Shown here: piece by piece, positions 11,759-22,900 of the stretch
Layout of the letters: each line of letters begins with the position of its first letter
Numbering within the stretch: the stretch's first letter is position 1
Assembly (NCBI RefSeq): GCF_030463535.1
Contig: NC_132883.1
Location: forward strand, 34,548,741-34,612,740
Length of the DNA: 64,000 nt
Direction: 5' to 3'
Source of the DNA: Salminus brasiliensis
Lineage: Eukaryota > Chordata > Actinopteri > Characiformes > Bryconidae
The notes under the pieces: generated by a model
Databases searched by the model: none
What the model was told of the DNA's origin: nothing
The model's input: only the letters and a program-made list of their open reading frames with translations
Program-made: the position numbers and the translations under genes

Positions 11759-12450
11759 CCTTCCCTCCTCATTGAAAGTCCCTTTTATAAACTGGTTTTC
11801 TAACCGCAACTAGTGGACTCGTGTTCGGTGTGAATTCGAGCCGGTAATCCGCGGATTATAAAGTGCTGCTCGTAGTTCCCCGAGCGCCATGGAGCGCGCC
11901 TGCTTCTCTCTCTCCCAACATCCGGGTGTTGTCCTCACATCATGGCTAGTCGTTGCTGCCAAAGCGGTGAAAATGACAACGGCTCGTATATCCAGACTGT
12001 TCTGATCAACAAGTGTCTCTGAAATTCATTTCCAGGGACTCAGAGTTGCCCAGAGTAAACCTCACACAGCCGAGTGTTGGTCGAGCAGCCTAACCGTCAG
12101 CAGCAGCGGCAGCGGCAGCAGGTCGAGTGCTGCTCTTAGCTCCACGCACAGATCCACAGCCCGCACCGGAAAAATCCCGGAGTGACTCTAATCCCGTTTG
12201 AGCGGACCTGCCTCATCCCTGCTGCTGGACTCGTGTCAGCGCTATCGACGTAGGAGGAGGACACACAATGGAGGGCGACTCCGACCACGTGAACTGAAGC
12301 CCGAGACTCCCTCTTACAAATATCACTGGAGACATTTAGCTAAAGTTGTAGAGGGGTTTTAAGCGAGCTCCTCGCCAGGTGGTGTAGCTCTGGTGTGGAG
12401 TGGAGTGGTTCAGCCGTGAGCGAGTGAGGTCGAGTTTACACTGTTTGAAC
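11759..12450 (-). promoter_or_regulatory. cacna1d: CpG-rich 5' UTR and probable promoter region of cacna1d
   Basis: GC- and CpG-rich compared with the AT-rich surroundings, including a CAG/CGG-rich run near 12095-12125 (minus strand CTG/CCG). It lies directly upstream of the cacna1d start codon, which fits a CpG-island promoter. No TATA box could be assigned and the transcription start is unknown. A 13-bp stem (12488-12500 with 12519-12531, 18-nt loop) lies just upstream. Confidence 0.55.
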
Positions 12451-13689
12451 GATTCGTGAGAAACGCAACAGGTAGCAAAACACGTCACCTAAAAGCAGGA
12501 GGTTATTTACTCTCTCGTTCCTGCTTTTAGGGCGTTTTAGTGCTGGCTATTAACTTCAATGATATGAAATGAAATTAGCTACATGCGGTAGAGGAGCAAA
12601 TTCCCAGAAGGGCTTGAGAGATTTTGAGAGACCTCTGCTCGAAGTATAACGTTGATGTCTCTAGTTTCTGAAACCAGTAGTTGTATAAAATTAGTTATTG
12701 CAAAAATGTCTTTCATTCAAATTGCAAGGACTAATTCATGCAAATTTGAAGGAATCGTGTGTGCATTATCCCTAATATGTCATGTAAAGATCATGAGTAA
12801 CTTTACACTGGCCGTGCACAGACATATACACTACACCATGAGGGAAACAAACACCAACATTATTGTCCAATCCTTAACCCCTTACACAGCCTATGACCTG
12901 CTGGTGGGCCAAAAGTGTTATTACAAACTTATCAACGAATATAACCAAATAATAGACCCACCAGTTTCTACAGAAGTCCCTGTGTTACTGATCAGTGCAC
13001 CATAGTGTGTAATAAGCCTTTCTGTGGAGTCTTCCCCACTGGTGACATCCCACATAAATGAAAATACATGTGACCAGAACATAGCAGGACATGGGAATGA
13101 GACCCTAATGTTCAGCCACAACTTGGTAAGGCATAGGAACAAGTTAATTAAGTCGTGGCCACAACTTATTTCTATATTTAAACGTGAATTCACCAGTGGA
13201 TATTTTGATTGTTTACTGCATGTAAAGTCTTTACGTCTAGCACATGTTTATCTGTGATGTGGAGCACAACTAATCCTCCTGTTAGCCTTTAGAGGGGGCA
13301 AGCTTCAGCGATATATGCCATGTTTCAATACGATCACACAATGGACTTGAGCTGAGCTTGAGCCCACCTGTGAAGGCTAGCTAGATATGGCCCATGACCA
13401 GTTTGTTAAGTACTGACCAATTTCTTCAGGCAGACCGTGAAGTCCACTGGCAGAATATTTTTCCAGGTTCTGTGTCTTAATTAATGGAAGATAAAAGCTG
13501 CTGGCGGATTACAAATATCTGTACGAGGTCGAGAGAGAGAGAGATAGAGCAATCATTCAATGCCACAGTAAAAAATACAACCTTAGTAGATGCATTTTGT
13601 GTGTTTTTAAGAATAAATTACATATTCTTACTTTCTAACATTTTGATATAGTATTGGATGTGTACGCCATGTTTTTCAACAAATCTATA

Positions 13690-13890
13690 CTGCTTGACAA
13701 CAGAAAAATAATCAAATCAAATAAATGTTTTTTGCATAGCGCTTTTTACAACTGGTGTCGTCACAAAGCAGCTTTACAAAATCAGTAATCAGTAAAAAGA
13801 CAAGAAATCAACAACACAAGAAGACATAAAAACCTAAGAAAAAAAAAACTTCCTCAAAGCTGAAGGAAGAAACCTTGGGAGGAACCAAGA
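13690..13890 (+). repeat. Interspersed repeat (GCGCTTTTTACAACTGGTG family)
   Basis: Shares about 70-80 bp with 53330-53411 in opposite orientation and continues into an A-rich stretch and CCTTGGGAGGAACCAAGACT. A familiar fish dispersed repeat; no coding capacity. Confidence 0.65.
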
Positions 13891-14660
13891 CTCACTAATC
13901 ATTTATTTCTGATAAAAGTCACTGTTCTCTTAATATTATCTATAATAATCATGGTGTAGTGTAACTTAATATAATCATAGCAGTTAATAGTGGTACTGTT
14001 AGTAGTGGCAGGTAGTTAAAGAGTCCATGTAGGAAAATAATATAGATAAAGAGAAAACTTTGAAGATCTAAATGAAATGTAAAGCATGTTGCCTCTTACA
14101 GACAACAGTGATATTTTATAGAAACATAGAATAATAACGTTGCAGGACTGTATTTATCATTCTGCTTTAAGATTCTTCACACATGCTGGATATATTCAGG
14201 ATATTCATCACTGTGAACTGTGAAATGACTGTTCGACCTCCACTCTCAGTAAGGAGAGGAATACACTGGATAATATTTGTGCACACAAAGCTATAATTGG
14301 TCAGCTTTCTTCACAACCACCTGTAGTCTCATTACCAAACCGTTTGCGTAATTTGATTGCATAGCAATGTATTTCTTAACTGAACTTAACGTCTTTATGG
14401 TTTCTCTAGTTATCAATATGAGTATTTTGTTGGGGGGTGACTGTGCTTTGGTTGTTGTGTGTTGTTGTGTTGTGTGGTGTGTCCTCAGCCAGGGCTCACT
14501 TACAAGTGTTCAATTGAAAGTCATGCCTGTCTTGGTAAAAGAACATGTCATGAATGTAAATTGCAATGTTTAGGAGCAGACTGATTTCATTTCATTGCCA
14601 TAAATGTCTGGCAACTTCCAAACAAAGCTTTTTCTAACCACTACTCAAATATGAGTATAT

Positions 14661-14908
14661 CACAGCTGTCCAATGAAAAACATGTATGTCCATGTTTGTC
14701 TGTTTTTACTTTTCTTTATAGTTTGAACCCTGTAGCTGCTCTGTGCACTATGTACACAACTCCAGATGAACAGACCAACAGAAATGCTCTAAATGACTTG
14801 GAATAAACTCTGATTTTACCTTGACTTCCATTCAGAGTTAATAACATCTTTGCCTTCTCCTGTAAAGTCACCATTTTTGAGATACATGTTTTTCATTGGA
14901 CAGCAACA
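14661..14908 (-). mobile_element. Short TIR element (ACAGGAGAAGG family), full length
   Basis: Terminal inverted repeats: GCTGTCCAATGAAAAACATG on the plus strand near 14666 and the same phrase on the minus strand ending near 14905. The minus strand inner part reads TTTACAGGAGAAGGCAAAG and GAGCATTTCTGTTGGTC. Other members: 18860-18985, 38060-38277, 41075-41240, 43745-43885, 50235-50275, 51870-51965, 58775-58972. Confidence 0.75.
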
Positions 14909-16782
14909 ATATGGTTTTGTTGTTGTTAATGTTTTAAACACTGTAGCATATTTTAATAGAATGCATACTAACTGTTTCTTATAGACTTTTTATATATGTC
15001 TAGATAAAATACTTCTAAGTGTGGTGAAAACCAACTCCCATTTCACAGATCTCATGTGCTCAGCACAGTAGCTTAAAAGATTTAGGTTTATATTTAGAAG
15101 CAAAGTCAGCGTGTCACAACCAGTCTATATACTATTCATTTCAGTATTCGCATTAAACAATACTGACTGCTATATCACCAGATTAGGTCCTGACTAACTT
15201 TAGGAGCTGACAGGGCCTTAGGTAACAGCTTCCATCCACAGACAGCTTTCTGGTTAATCAGTCAGCTGCTCCTTAAAGTCTTACCTCGGCGGCCTGGTCT
15301 CCAAGGTATAAACGCCATTCACCTCCTGCTGATTTGTAGCCAAAGGACGACATTAGTTTGCCACATTCCGCATTGAAACGGGGAGGAATATAATGTGTGG
15401 TATGTGTACACTTATCCTACAGACCTGGATTACCTGCCCTACCAGCTAACACTTTCACAGCGATAATCTCCCAATAATAATCCTGCTAATGTTCCTTACC
15501 ATGGGAGGTTACTGGCCCATAGTCTGACACTCTCTTCTCTGTTTACTAATTAAATATCTTCCTGATAGCCATCTTCTACCATTGTACATGACTCAGCCAT
15601 ACAGTTTTTCAATTGATCACTTGAATACAATACAATTACAACAATGTCTATAGACAAGGGCACCTAAAACACATGTAGTTAACTAGGATTTATGTGATAT
15701 ATTATTTATGACAAACCCATGATATTTTCATTAGACTAGTATAATTTTATGTCATTTTACATCATTTTAGACTAAGTATAGTTTGGTTCACACTGACATC
15801 TTGTGGTTGTTGCTTTTCTCACATACCAACTGCAAACTGCTTCTACTCCAGAGAAAGATATCAAATCTAGTCAGTCACCAGGGAGGCCAGTGTGGAGTAG
15901 TTAATATTGTAGTGTGTAGAGTTCACATGGAACTGGTGGCACTAAGCTGGTGACATTGCGGTTAAGTACGGCCTTGGTTGAGAAGGGTCTCTCTGTGTGT
16001 CGACACGCCCATTACAATAGACGTCCAATACATGGAACGCTCAATTTGGTTATTCATATGTTGATTTAATTGTATGTAAATATAATGTTAAAATATTTTT
16101 TACCGTGATTTCTTTTTTAACAATGCCGTTAGCCAGGGGGCAAGAATGCTTTGGAAATACTGCAAAATTAGTCACATGCTGTAATCAGGGGCGCTGTATA
16201 AGGGGGAAAAGTTCGGAAAATGTGTGTGGTGAGGCCCTGTGTAATACCTTTTAATGGGGCCCAAAATCCCGTCTATTGCCTGATGCAGACTGTTACTGTT
16301 GTGCCTTTGTCACCTGGGGAGCCACTGTGGTTCTACAGAGTGGTTCTACTGAAATGGGTAGGTCTGTAAACTGAGCTTAGAGGAGAGTGGGTCTGGGACA
16401 CCAGACCTCACTGTTTAACCTCTCTGGAGGTGACAAGGCCTTAAGTCAGTGAAACACTGACAAAGGGAGGTGCCTACCCAATATAATATAGAGGGTGATT
16501 AGAATATGGGTGAAGAGAACGGGCCCTATGTGTGAACCCAATTACTAGGTGGAGGATTTTGTCATTGTTTCCTGTAGTATTTCACCTGTGGTAGCTTCTT
16601 TTCTCACATACCACCTGCAAAGAGACTTCTACTCCGGAGAAAGATATCCTGGTCCTGGTCCTGCAGAACAATGCTGCTTTCATGTCCTTCTCTAAAGAGT
16701 TTGAAGGTCAACTGGTTTTAGTTGGAAACAAAATAAAAAGCCACGTATTTGTGAAGTGTCTAAAAACCGGATCACAAATACA

Positions 16783-17320
16783 CCTATACACCAATCAGCC
16801 ATAACATTAAAACCACTAAAGTGAGGTGAAGCGGGTAACATTGGTTATCTTGTTACAGTGTCATCTGTCAAAGGGTGGGAAATACATCCTAGTGAGATAT
16901 ATAGATCCTAGTCTATACAAACTAGCTAAGGGTATTTTTCAGTAAAGCACTTTTGTAAGTCGCTCTGGATAAGAGCATCTGCTGAATGCAAATGTAATGT
17001 AAATATACATATTAGGCAGCAAGTAAACAGTCAGTTCTTGAAGTTGATGTGCTGGAAGGACCAAATTGTGATGGCGTGATGGCTTGTGTCAGAGCATCAC
17101 CAAAACGGCAGATCTTGTGGGGTGTTCCTGATATGCAGTGGTTAGTATCAACCTAAAAGACAACTGGTGAACTGGTGACAGGGTTAATAATGCTCAAGGA
17201 CACCCAAGATCCCAAAAACCCAAGGCTCAGCCTAAGGCCTGCATAGTCTGATTCTACAGAAGAGCTTCTGTAGCAAAACGTTTCTGTAAAGGTTAATGCT
17301 GGCTAATGATGTTTTGTGGA
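16783..17320 (+). mobile_element. Tc1-like relic interrupted by a LINE 3' fragment
   Basis: 5' end ACCAATCAGCCATAACATTA; body CCAAATTGTGATGGCGTGAT, GATCTTGTGGGGTGTTCC, GCAGTGGTTAGTATCAACCT. Around 16887-17007 it is split by foreign DNA, after which ATATTAGGCAGCAAGT resumes the family sequence. It ends with AGGTTAATGCTGGCT near 17300; the 3' half is missing. Confidence 0.8.
16887..17007 (+). mobile_element. Short 5'-truncated LINE 3' end nested in the Tc1 relic
   Basis: About 100 bp match the minus-strand 3' end of the LINE at 45885-47171 (ACAAACTAGCTAAGG, AAAGCACTTTTGTAAGT, GCTCTGGATAAGAGCATCTG, AAATGTAATGTAAAT). The 6-mer ATACAT flanks both ends, a possible target-site duplication. Confidence 0.75.
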
Positions 17321-18859
17321 TTTAATGTTTCGAACAGTCAGGAGTCTCTCATCTTGATGCATCTCTGAATGCATGGCCCTTTTGGAGGGCCACTGCTCTA
17401 AGCAGTACTCTCTTTATCTCTCTATCCCCCTCCTCTTTCCCTACGAACAACACATTCTCGATTTCCCACACACTTACTTGATGGATGTTTAGGCTTACAT
17501 GAGGCGCTGTTGATTGTTTACAAACATTTACATCCAGAAATATGAGAAAGTCCAACTGTTTTGATTCCTACACTCATTGGTCATTTTATCAAGTACTTTA
17601 CCAAGTCACCTACCATATGGACAGTCATTTCAACGTTATTTCTTATTAAACAAACACAGTGAACTATTTATCACACTCTCACCAGAACTATTGCAACTAT
17701 TATGCAGCATCATCACCGTGCTGTAAATGGCTTCGCTATTACCTTTACATTAACATTACCTTTATAAAAACCTGGTAAACCAGCCTCATCTATTAAAATC
17801 ATTACAGGCCATTAACAAAAAGCCCCACATATTTAAACCATAAACTCAAATTTAAAAGCCAAAAACCACATTTCTTTTTGGCAAAAGCTAATGCTTGAGT
17901 CAAAAGCACATTAGCTTGGTTTACAAGGCTGCTTTCAAAACACTCACAAACGCACCAAATCCCTAAACACTGTTATCAACGTCAGACCAGTGCAATCATC
18001 TGACAACATTGTTATTAATGGCCTAATAAACAACATAAAAAAATCTAATATTTTAACCACAGTCCGGTCCCAAACCAGACACTTGGCAACCCTTTTTAGA
18101 CACTTTTCAGCCACTGTATGACTTTAAGAGAAATGATAAACATTAAGATTGACTTAAACATAAAAAAAAAGAAAAGAGACAAAATAATCAGAGGTTGGAT
18201 TCCTGGTGATGAGGCCTGAAGAGCAGGGTCTCGCTCTCTAAAGTGGACAAGGTTTTAATTAACCCCTTTGTAACCTGACCTGTATCTCCCTCACGTTTTT
18301 AGATTTAGCTGATGTTTCAGTGATTCAGTGAGAGAAAAACATAAAAACATACATTTACAGTTAAAAACAGCTATAAACAGTAATACCGCTGCATAAAAAT
18401 AAATAAATGCATTAGCCTAAAATATTTCACATATGCAATGTATTTTCACTGGTTTTTAATTTCCATAGTTAATGGTAACTGTATGTTAACCAAGGTTGGG
18501 TATGGAATATGCAACGGTTCGAAAACTCACAAGGTGTTTTCTGAAATGCATTCACTAATGGAGGTTTTTCAAAAGTTTCATTTTTAAGTTCCCTCAAAAA
18601 GGGAAAGCATATCACGGGCCAATGTAAATTTTCATTTTTCCGCAGTAAATATTCTTATAAGACTTCAAAAGTCTACTTCAAAAGAAAAATCTTTCTTTTG
18701 GTTGCTAATTGAGTGTGCAGGAGTTATTTCTGTGTAATATTTTGTAATTGTACATAATAAAACCCTCTTAAATACTCTATTTTGACTTTTTTGTGTCTTA
18801 TATAAAAAGCCTGCTTTCTGGCTAGAAACACAGCACACACCTGCAAACCAGACCAGCAT

Positions 18860-18985
18860 CATTTGGAATGATGGACCAAAAATAATTCTAAAATCCTTTA
18901 AACTTTTTACAATCTTTTTACATTTCTCCTTTTCAAGTTCCCATTTTGGAGATAAGGGTTTGCTCCAGCAGCAACAATATATTTA
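18860..18985 (-). repeat. Fragment of the ACAGGAGAAGG TIR-element family
   Basis: Minus strand reads TTGCTGCTGGAGCAAACC, TTATCTCCAAAATGGGAAC and AAAAGGAGAAATG, a diverged version of the family's 5' end. Confidence 0.5.
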
Positions 18986-19141
18986 ATATAGTAGACAAGG
19001 GATGTGGCTTTATCCAATGTTTGATGTGGATAAGAGATGGTTTTCTATTCTAATACTGCCTCGCAAAGCGTGCTAAGAGTGGTCACTGGCAAACCACGAT
19101 TGGATAGGATCGTCTCAGACGTCTCCCTGCTTTCCAGATCT

Positions 19142-19143
<2 letters not shown>

Positions 19144-19180
<37 letters not shown>
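19144..19180 (+). repeat. (CA)n microsatellite upstream of dcp1a
   Basis: Uninterrupted CA run of about 18 units, some 250 bp before the dcp1a start codon. Confidence 0.9.
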
Positions 19181-19183
<3 letters not shown>

Positions 19184-19235
19184 TGAACTTTATAGAGAGT
19201 AGAAATAGCTTGAAAACTCAGCCATAAGAATAATA

Positions 19236-19427
19236 TTGTTTCAATCAGCAAACCACCTTATAAGAATATGTGGTTTGAGAGGAACACACTGTCTACAATG
19301 CCGAGATGAAACACGCGGAACCAGCGTTTTTTGGGGCCTACCTAGCGCTACGTCCCGCCCGGAGAGAAAACGAAGCGTACGGTGTTTCTCACAATTTCTT
19401 CCGTGCAATCGCAGGCCAGTGTGCAAG
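19236..19427 (+). promoter_or_regulatory. dcp1a: Probable 5' UTR / promoter-proximal region of dcp1a
   Basis: The 190 bp before the start codon become CpG-richer from about 19300 (ACGTCCCGCC, ACGAAGCGTACGG). The frame in line with the start codon is open back to an ATG at 19236, but that stretch does not resemble any Dcp1 N-terminus, so I read it as non-coding leader. No TATA box seen. Confidence 0.45.
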
Positions 19428-19857
19428 ATGGAGTCAGTGAATAAAGCGGGACATCTGATGAGCCTGGCGGCTCTCCAGCATTACGACCCTTACATCAACA
19501 AGCTGCTCGACGTTACCGGGCAGGTAGCGCTGTACAAGTTCAACTCGAAAGCGAATGAGTGGGTAAGCGGTTGTTGTTGTTGTTGTTTTGGTTTTGGCGG
19601 TGTGGATATCACCTGTGAAGTCGTTAGCCTTGTGTGTGTTAGCCGCTTAGCTCTGTGTTTACTGCTCAGTCTACACGAAGCAGATTTGGGCTTTTCTTCT
19701 GAATGATCCGTTTCGCTTTAAAAGGGGCAGCAGTTCGGTTGGGTAGTCTGTTCAGGCGCAGGACAGTAGCTAATTACTGTACCATTGAAGATGAACGGAA
19801 AAGTCGGAGAAGAAGCCAAACAAAAGGCTGCTGGACAGCGACTTCACTGCAACTTTA

Positions 19858-19935
<78 letters not shown>

Positions 19936-22900
19936 CACACACACGCGCGCGCGCTGACAGCGACGACACACGGGTCCACTTAAGTAGATATCATGATAGA
20001 TAAAAGAATTTATTAAAGAAAAGACTCATTAAATCATATAAAAGATCTGAAATCAACGGGATAATTGCTATATTCAATCAAAGGAATGTCTAAGTCTTAA
20101 AATAGCACTTTTCTAGATTGATGCAGGCCCTATTTGGTAGTGTTTATGTGACAAAAAATGTAATAAATGCTGTAATTTCATTAAGTTAACCCTCTTGCTT
20201 GGGTTGGTTTGTCAGCGTAGCTTCATCAGAAGTTGTTTGGACAGTTAGCTAGCTAACATGTTTTGGGCGCCCAAATGAAGTTAAACACCTGAGTAATGGC
20301 GATTATTTTGCTTGGTAATAAAGTAAAAATTTAAATTAAGAACGTGCCAATGTTGTGTAGTTGTTGCCAACATGCTCAGTTACAAGATATTTAGCATAAG
20401 CATTAAATGCAAAGCCCAAAAGTGTGATGTATTGATGTGTATCTGTCCTTTTACAGGAAAAAACTGACATTGAAGGCACTTTATTTGTTTATGCCAGGTA
20501 AATATGCAGTTTTGACTTCTCACGCCAGATGTAAAGTCAGTTGGCTGTTTTCTTTACCTGGAAGACGTTATGAAGTGTTGTATGAGTTTGTGGGCTAAGG
20601 TCGCTCGAGCCTAATTCTGTCTTTCTGCAGGTCCGCTTCGCCCCATCATGGGTTTACGATAATGAATCGGTTGAGCACAGAGAACTTGGTGGAGCCGATC
20701 AATAAAGACCTGGAGTTTCAGCTTCAGGACCCTTTTCTGCTTTACAGGAATGCAAGCTGTAAGTGTTCATGTGTTTATTGAAATATTGGCGTGTAGGTGT
20801 TAACCCAGCTCCTTGTCTTGATAAGTACTTGAGTTTGCACATTGTTGGGGGAAGCTGGTCAGATAGATAGTATCCAGCACACTGCTGGAATGTGTACAAG
20901 CACAGAGACCGGATGCTCTGTATAAGGATAAGTCAGTCGGGTGTATAAAGGGCAGCAAACCACACCTATGAGGCAATGTTACCCTTTTTTTATATATACG
21001 GCATTATTGAAGGACCATTAGTGTCTTATAGTACAGTGGATAGTTTGTTAAAGGACCTCTGTCCTACATTTGTCTTGCATTTTATTTTCCTCCTTGAGGT
21101 GCATTTATGACCCATCTGTCCAATACGCACAATATGCAGTACGCACAACACTGCCATCTGTGTGCTAGACTGGGGTTTAATTCTCCATCTAGGGAAGCAC
21201 ACCACAGGGTGAGAGTCCTTGGGCAAAACATTGTTACTGTCCCCTGCCTATGAGCATGTTTTAAATGTAAGTTCCTCTGAAAAAGTATGTCCCCTAATTG
21301 CCATGAATGTTTGTATACCATAAAACAGCCCTAATTCTCGTTTAAGGAGCATTTTCCAACCTTTCTTGATTCCTTAGACATAAATAGTCTGCCTTCATTA
21401 CTATCCTTTAAAGACTGGCTCTAAAAGGCATTTGTTCTGATTGTCTGCTCTGAGTTGTGCCACACTCCAACAGCAATCTGGGTAAAATTGGGTTATGATG
21501 ACTGTATGATTAAAGTAATAGACACAAAGCTTTGCATTTGCTTGGGTGAAAGTTTGCAGCGTCTGCTTGGGAGGACATTTTAAAATCACTGAGTGTAATG
21601 GGAATGTGATCTTTATCCTGCCCGTGAGTTATATCAGAGGGCTGAGAGATTTTAATTTCCCTACCAAATATGGGTGTCTACTAGAAGCTGGGGTTGCAAA
21701 GATTGCTGCTGGGCAATAATTCAACTTCAGAGATGGAAAAGAACATGAGATACGGTACTCTTGAGATACTGCTTTGCGAAATCCCCCCCCTCCCCCCTTT
21801 TAGAATGTTTGTAATTTTGTCATATCTTGTTTCCAAAGAAAACCAAACATTTTTAGTAATGCCTTTGATCTGCCTTATGCTATTGGTCATATGCATGCAT
21901 GACCTCTGAAGTTGAAGTTGTAGTTGCTTCTTTCCTTTCAGAGACTTGGAGTATTAAAGGCAGCAGCGCAGTGATTTATAAACGCAGGTTTATGCCATAT
22001 GCCCACATCTGAGGAGACTGATTTATGATATGACTTTAATTTGACCATGACCACATAGAGCTAAGACCTCACATTTGAATAACCAGCATATACTTTGGGC
22101 TGTTTTAACAGCTGAATGGAATGCTTTAGTGAGCGCTCTCTCTCTCTTGCTAGACCATTTGATGACATAAATGTACTACACATATAAAACCTTTAAGGTA
22201 GACATGGGGGGATAATGCAAAAAAAAAAAGTACCAGTGTAGGGTAGGTGGGCACACATCGTGCAAAATGCTTAACACTGGTGGTAAAAAAAAAAAAAAAA
22301 AGAAAGAAGGGGAATATTTCATAAGGATGGATTTTCAGTATTTTCTAAGCCCAAAGCCAAACCTGTCTAGTACACTACAGAAAAAGAGCTGAAACAGTCT
22401 TATTGAACAGTCCTCAGCTTTGAGCTTAACTGAAAAATCTTGCCTCAGGAAATACTCCCAACATTGCATTCGCTTGCAGAAAATGTGTGAAAGTTACTGA
22501 CGGTGTAGATTTGGACGTGCTTCAGAGTCACTTGGAATTGTCAGTTCAGTAATTACACTACTTCTAATAAATGCAACAGTTCTATGTTATGACATGTTAT
22601 ATAAATATTTAATTGACCTGAGGAAACAATCATTTACTGTCATTTCATGTCTGTTGTACAAGCTTGTGAAAGAGATTTGTTACTTTATGAAGACTATTGT
22701 TAACTACTGTATCTTTGCAAGTAGGGTAACGTGAGGGATGGGTTTCTTACCCTAACTTCTCTCATTTGTACTTTTACTTAAGATTTCTAGCCCAATTTAG
22801 GTCCTTTAGTTATGGATTTTATAGGAAAATGGTGTGTGCCCACCTATCTAGAACTGCACTGCATTGGTGCTTTTTTTCCTCTCTCTTTTTCTTTCTTTCT

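Larger units (their letters stand above)
12532..19235. other. Intergenic region between cacna1d and dcp1a (divergent)
   Basis: About 6.7 kb with no supported gene. It holds a repeat with the phrase GCGCTTTTTACAACTGGTG (13690-13890), a TIR element (14661-14908), a Tc1 relic interrupted by a LINE 3' end (16783-17320), a fragment of the same TIR-element family (about 18860-18985) and a (CA)n microsatellite (19144-19180). Stretches 15000-16700 and 17350-18550 are AT-rich with scattered repeat-like phrases, and I see nothing else in them. Confidence 0.7.

Noticed and set aside
12652..13257. Open frames of 117, 90 and 77 codons on both strands
   Set aside because: AT-rich, no recognisable domain, no splice or family support. 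The sequence around 13110-13170 has the palindromic GTGGCCACAAC-type phrases of a dispersed repeat.
19236..19427. 64 extra in-frame codons before the dcp1a start, suggesting a longer N-terminus
   Set aside because: The Dcp1 EVH1 domain begins at the chosen ATG, which has a strong context; the upstream codons resemble nothing in the family.
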